From the NCBI GenBank assembly GCA_041916675.1, contig JAYRZB010000003.1:310001-374000 (forward strand): DNA of 64,000 nucleotides. The letters are read 5' to 3'. Below the pieces are notes generated by a model. That model was not told the DNA's origin. It did not search any database and saw nothing but the letters and a program-made list of their open reading frames with translations. Of the stretch, positions 62,037-64,000 are shown piece after piece. The stretch is from JAYRZB01 sp041916675 (GTDB lineage: Bacteria > Pseudomonadota > Alphaproteobacteria > Rhizobiales > Devosiaceae). The translations under genes and the position numbers were made by a program. Numbering within the stretch: position 1 is the stretch's first letter; each line of letters begins with the position of its first letter.

Positions 62037-62939
62037 ATGATGCCGGCATATTTTTCCGGTTTCATGAGGCGTGCCGTGCGATTTGCAGCACTCGATGTTG
62101 AAACGGCCAATCGCAGGCAGGGAAGTATCTGCCAGATTGCAGTGGTGGTTTTTGATGGCGACCAAGAGGTTGCCGCCGATGTGGTTCTAATTGATCCCGA
62201 AGAGGATTTCGATGCCATCAATACCAGTATTCACGGGATCGACGCATCCAGCGTTCAAGGTGCCATGACCTTCCCAGCGGTTCATGCACGCCTGTCCAAG
62301 ATACTGGCCGGGCGACATGTTCTAAGTCACCATTCATTTGACCGGATTGCGATCAGCCAAGCATCGTCGCGCTACGGATTGGAGACCTTTCAATGTCGCT
62401 GGGTGGATAGTTGCCTTGTGTCACGCAAAGTGTGGCCACACTTGCGCGATGAAGGTGGTTTCGGCCTCAAGAATCTTGCCACCCGTTTCGACTTCGCGCT
62501 TCGCCATCACGACGCACTGGAAGATGCCCGAGTGGCGGGCCGCATCATGCTCAGGGCAATGCAAGAGACCGGCACCGGAATTGAAGAATGGGCGACGGCC
62601 AGTGCACCACGTTCACGCGGCGGGTACAGAGGCTCAACACGAGATGTAACTCGCGAAGGCGACGGTGACGGCCCATTGGTGGGCCACTGCATCGTTTTTA
62701 CCGGCAACTTCAGTATCGATAAAAATGATCTGGCCGACATGGCCCACACCGCCGGTGCAGCAGTCAGAAAGCGCGTATCAAAGGAGACCACAATGGTTGT
62801 GGTTGGAGAGTTGGTTGCGGGCGTCGTGGGTGCAGACGGTAAAAGTTCCAATCTCCGAGACGCAGAACGCCTTTCGGCCAAAGGATCGACAATTCAGTTT
62901 GCAACGGAGTCGGACTTCAGAGAACTCGTTCGCGAATGA
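62037..62939 (+). CDS. DEDDh exonuclease with C-terminal BRCT domain
   Basis: A 300-residue protein. The exonuclease domain (about 10-175) has ALDVETAN (DEDD motif I), DRIAISQASSRYGL and the HHDALEDARVAGRI motif III, as in DnaQ-like 3'-5' exonucleases. A BRCT domain (about 215-300; HCIVFTGNF and AVRKRVSKETTMVVVGE) follows after a Gly/Arg/Ser linker. Such proteins may act in repair or RNA/DNA end trimming. The start is uncertain: ATG 62037 or 62064, or TTG 62013, none with a good ribosome-binding site. It lies 45 bp behind the DnaB-like gene. Confidence 0.88.
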   Translation: MMPAYFSGFMRRAVRFAALDVETANRRQGSICQIAVVVFDGDQEVAADVVLIDPEEDFDAINTSIHGIDASSVQGAMTFPAVHARLSKILAGRHVLSHHSFDRIAISQASSRYGLETFQCRWVDSCLVSRKVWPHLRDEGGFGLKNLATRFDFALRHHDALEDARVAGRIMLRAMQETGTGIEEWATASAPRSRGGYRGSTRDVTREGDGDGPLVGHCIVFTGNFSIDKNDLADMAHTAGAAVRKRVSKETTMVVVGELVAGVVGADGKSSNLRDAERLSAKGSTIQFATESDFRELVRE

Positions 62940-62957
62940 TCGGCAAAAATACCCCCC

Positions 62958-64000
62958 TCAAATATCAGCCAGCAGATCGAGCAGGCTTTGGCGTTCGTCG
63001 GCGAGGGGGGTGTCGGGGATGGAGGGGGTGGCGAGGGATTGGGCGGTGACGAGGTGATCGCGGCCCGATTGCTTGGCGGCGTAGAGGCTGCGGTCGGCGC
63101 GTTCGATCAGGGTGGCGGGGGTATCGCCCGGCGCAAGGGCGGCGATGCCATAGGAGGCGGTGACGGCATAGGCGCCCGGCGCCGCCGGTGGCAGGCGTGA
63201 CAGGGCCTGGCGGAAGCGGGCGGTGAAGCTTTCGGCGCCGGTTTCATCCGCATCGCGCAGGACGGCGACGAATTCTTCGCCACCGAACCGGGCAATCAGA
63301 TCGCCCGGGCGGACGAGACCGGCAAGGATGCCGGCCACGCGGCGCAGCACAGCATCGCCCGCCGGGTGGCCGAACTGGGCATTAAAGCCGTGAAAATCAT
63401 CGAGATCGAGCAACAGCATGGCCATGGGCGCGCCCGCCGAAACGGCATGGCTGATCATCCCTTCGAGGGACCGGTCAAAATACCTGCGGTTGGGAATGGC
63501 GGTCAGCCCATCCGAGCAGGCATCGTGCCGGGCGCATTCGATTTCGGCCTGCAGGGTGCCCAGTTGCTGGCGCACGTTTTCGAGTTCGGCCATCAGACCG
63601 CGATTGGCGGAGTTGGCACGGTCGGTTTCGGTGATCAGGCGCTTGAGAAGTTCGCAAAGGGCGGTGGCATCGATGTGCGAAGGGTCGAGCGCCTGGCCGG
63701 CGGTGGCAAGCGAGGCATCAAAGCGCGCCGAGATGGCTGAGGCTGCCTCGACCGTTTCGGCAACGGCATCGAGGCTGGCCGAGAACACCTCTGCCCGCTC
63801 AAGGCCTGCATCGGCGGCCTCGGCCCGCCGCTCGGCGGCCCGGCGGACGGCATCGAGGTCTTCGGGCGTGCAGACGGCATCGGCGGAGAGTTCGAGCGAG
63901 CGGAAGACAATGCCATAGGCCGGGGGTTCGGGAGCAATGGTGCTGCGGGCCAGAAGCCCGACGGCAGATTGCGCTGTGCCCAGCACACGTTTGAATTCGG
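62958..64000 (-). CDS. GGDEF-domain diguanylate cyclase (5' end outside the window)
   Basis: At least 347 codons. The C-terminal GGDEF domain (about the last 170 residues) has the active GGEEF signature and an RPGD inhibitory I-site five residues before it, so it should make c-di-GMP with product inhibition. The N-terminal part is an alphaproteobacterial helical sensor of unknown input. GTG at 63986 is possible as start, but the frame is open to the window end (EFKRV before it) and the homologous EFKR/AxxAL pattern suggests that translation begins outside. It is therefore listed as partial. Confidence 0.9.
   Translation of the reverse strand, partial: EFKRVLGTAQSAVGLLARSTIAPEPPAYGIVFRSLELSADAVCTPEDLDAVRRAAERRAEAADAGLERAEVFSASLDAVAETVEAASAISARFDASLATAGQALDPSHIDATALCELLKRLITETDRANSANRGLMAELENVRQQLGTLQAEIECARHDACSDGLTAIPNRRYFDRSLEGMISHAVSAGAPMAMLLLDLDDFHGFNAQFGHPAGDAVLRRVAGILAGLVRPGDLIARFGGEEFVAVLRDADETGAESFTARFRQALSRLPPAAPGAYAVTASYGIAALAPGDTPATLIERADRSLYAAKQSGRDHLVTAQSLATPSIPDTPLADERQSLLDLLADI

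Overview
The window reads as chromosomal DNA of a high-GC alphaproteobacterium of the order Hyphomicrobiales. I would guess a Devosia-like genus, from the sugar ABC operon, the DnaB-like 'DNA helicase' small protein, the RCAP-type spike base protein and the GT26-type exopolysaccharide genes. The genus is an inference, since no rRNA or species marker is present. Coding density is high and mostly ordinary, with several accessory stretches.

Layout. 1-8.1 kb: an RpiR-controlled carbohydrate uptake operon on the minus strand (Gfo/Idh/MocA dehydrogenase, two MalFG-type permeases, binding protein, UgpC-type ATPase, RpiR regulator), converging on an M81 (MlrC-like) metallopeptidase gene. Both promoter regions carry a similar near-palindrome. 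8.4-12.5 kb: small singletons (NTF2-like protein, YbjJ-like MFS exporter, 2OG-Fe(II) oxygenase, DUF2188-like protein, FMN reductase). 12.6-21.9 kb: an acidic exopolysaccharide locus making UDP-GlcA, UDP-GalA and GDP-Man, with four glycosyltransferases and a Wzy/WaaL-like polymerase; it has no flippase, export system or initiating transferase inside the window. 21.9-23.2 kb: an orphan two-gene cassette that looks like the head-spike pair of gene transfer agents (spike base plus spike fibre), directly behind manC and with its ribosome-binding site buried in a long inverted repeat. 23.3-28.0 kb: LacI regulator, Nudix hydrolase, glycogen debranching enzyme GlgX, secreted fasciclin protein. 28.2-35.9 kb: a pbpC/alpha-2-macroglobulin operon. 

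36-39.1 kb: tRNA-Gln (minus), tRNA-Pro (plus), then a small island with a second-type tryptophanyl-tRNA synthetase and an adenosine deaminase-like gene. The trpS gene is preceded by a 16-residue leader peptide with tandem Trp codons, placed where transcription should start, and by three mutually exclusive RNA pairings, which is the layout of a ribosome-mediated trp attenuator. The add gene has its own nested inverted repeats upstream. The island ends in a decayed copy of the tRNA-Pro 3' end with its terminator flank. 39.3-52.5 kb: a catabolic/transport region: an SBP without signal peptide, a GntR protein with two helix-turn-helix modules, a LysR regulator, and a long minus-strand series (malic enzyme, BMP-type purine/nucleoside-like ABC importer, azoreductase, amidase, DUF1989 protein, PuuE-like deacetylase) that suggests uptake and hydrolysis of an amide- or ureide-type nitrogen compound. 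52.8-64 kb: housekeeping and conserved genes (BioY, MBL hydrolase, DUF1499/M48/DUF898 operon, PdxH, CbpA-like DnaJ, methyltransferase, GNAT, DnaB-like helicase, exonuclease-BRCT, diguanylate cyclase cut by the window end).

The two places most worth following up are the trpS-add island with its attenuator and tRNA relic, and the GTA-like spike pair embedded in the exopolysaccharide locus.
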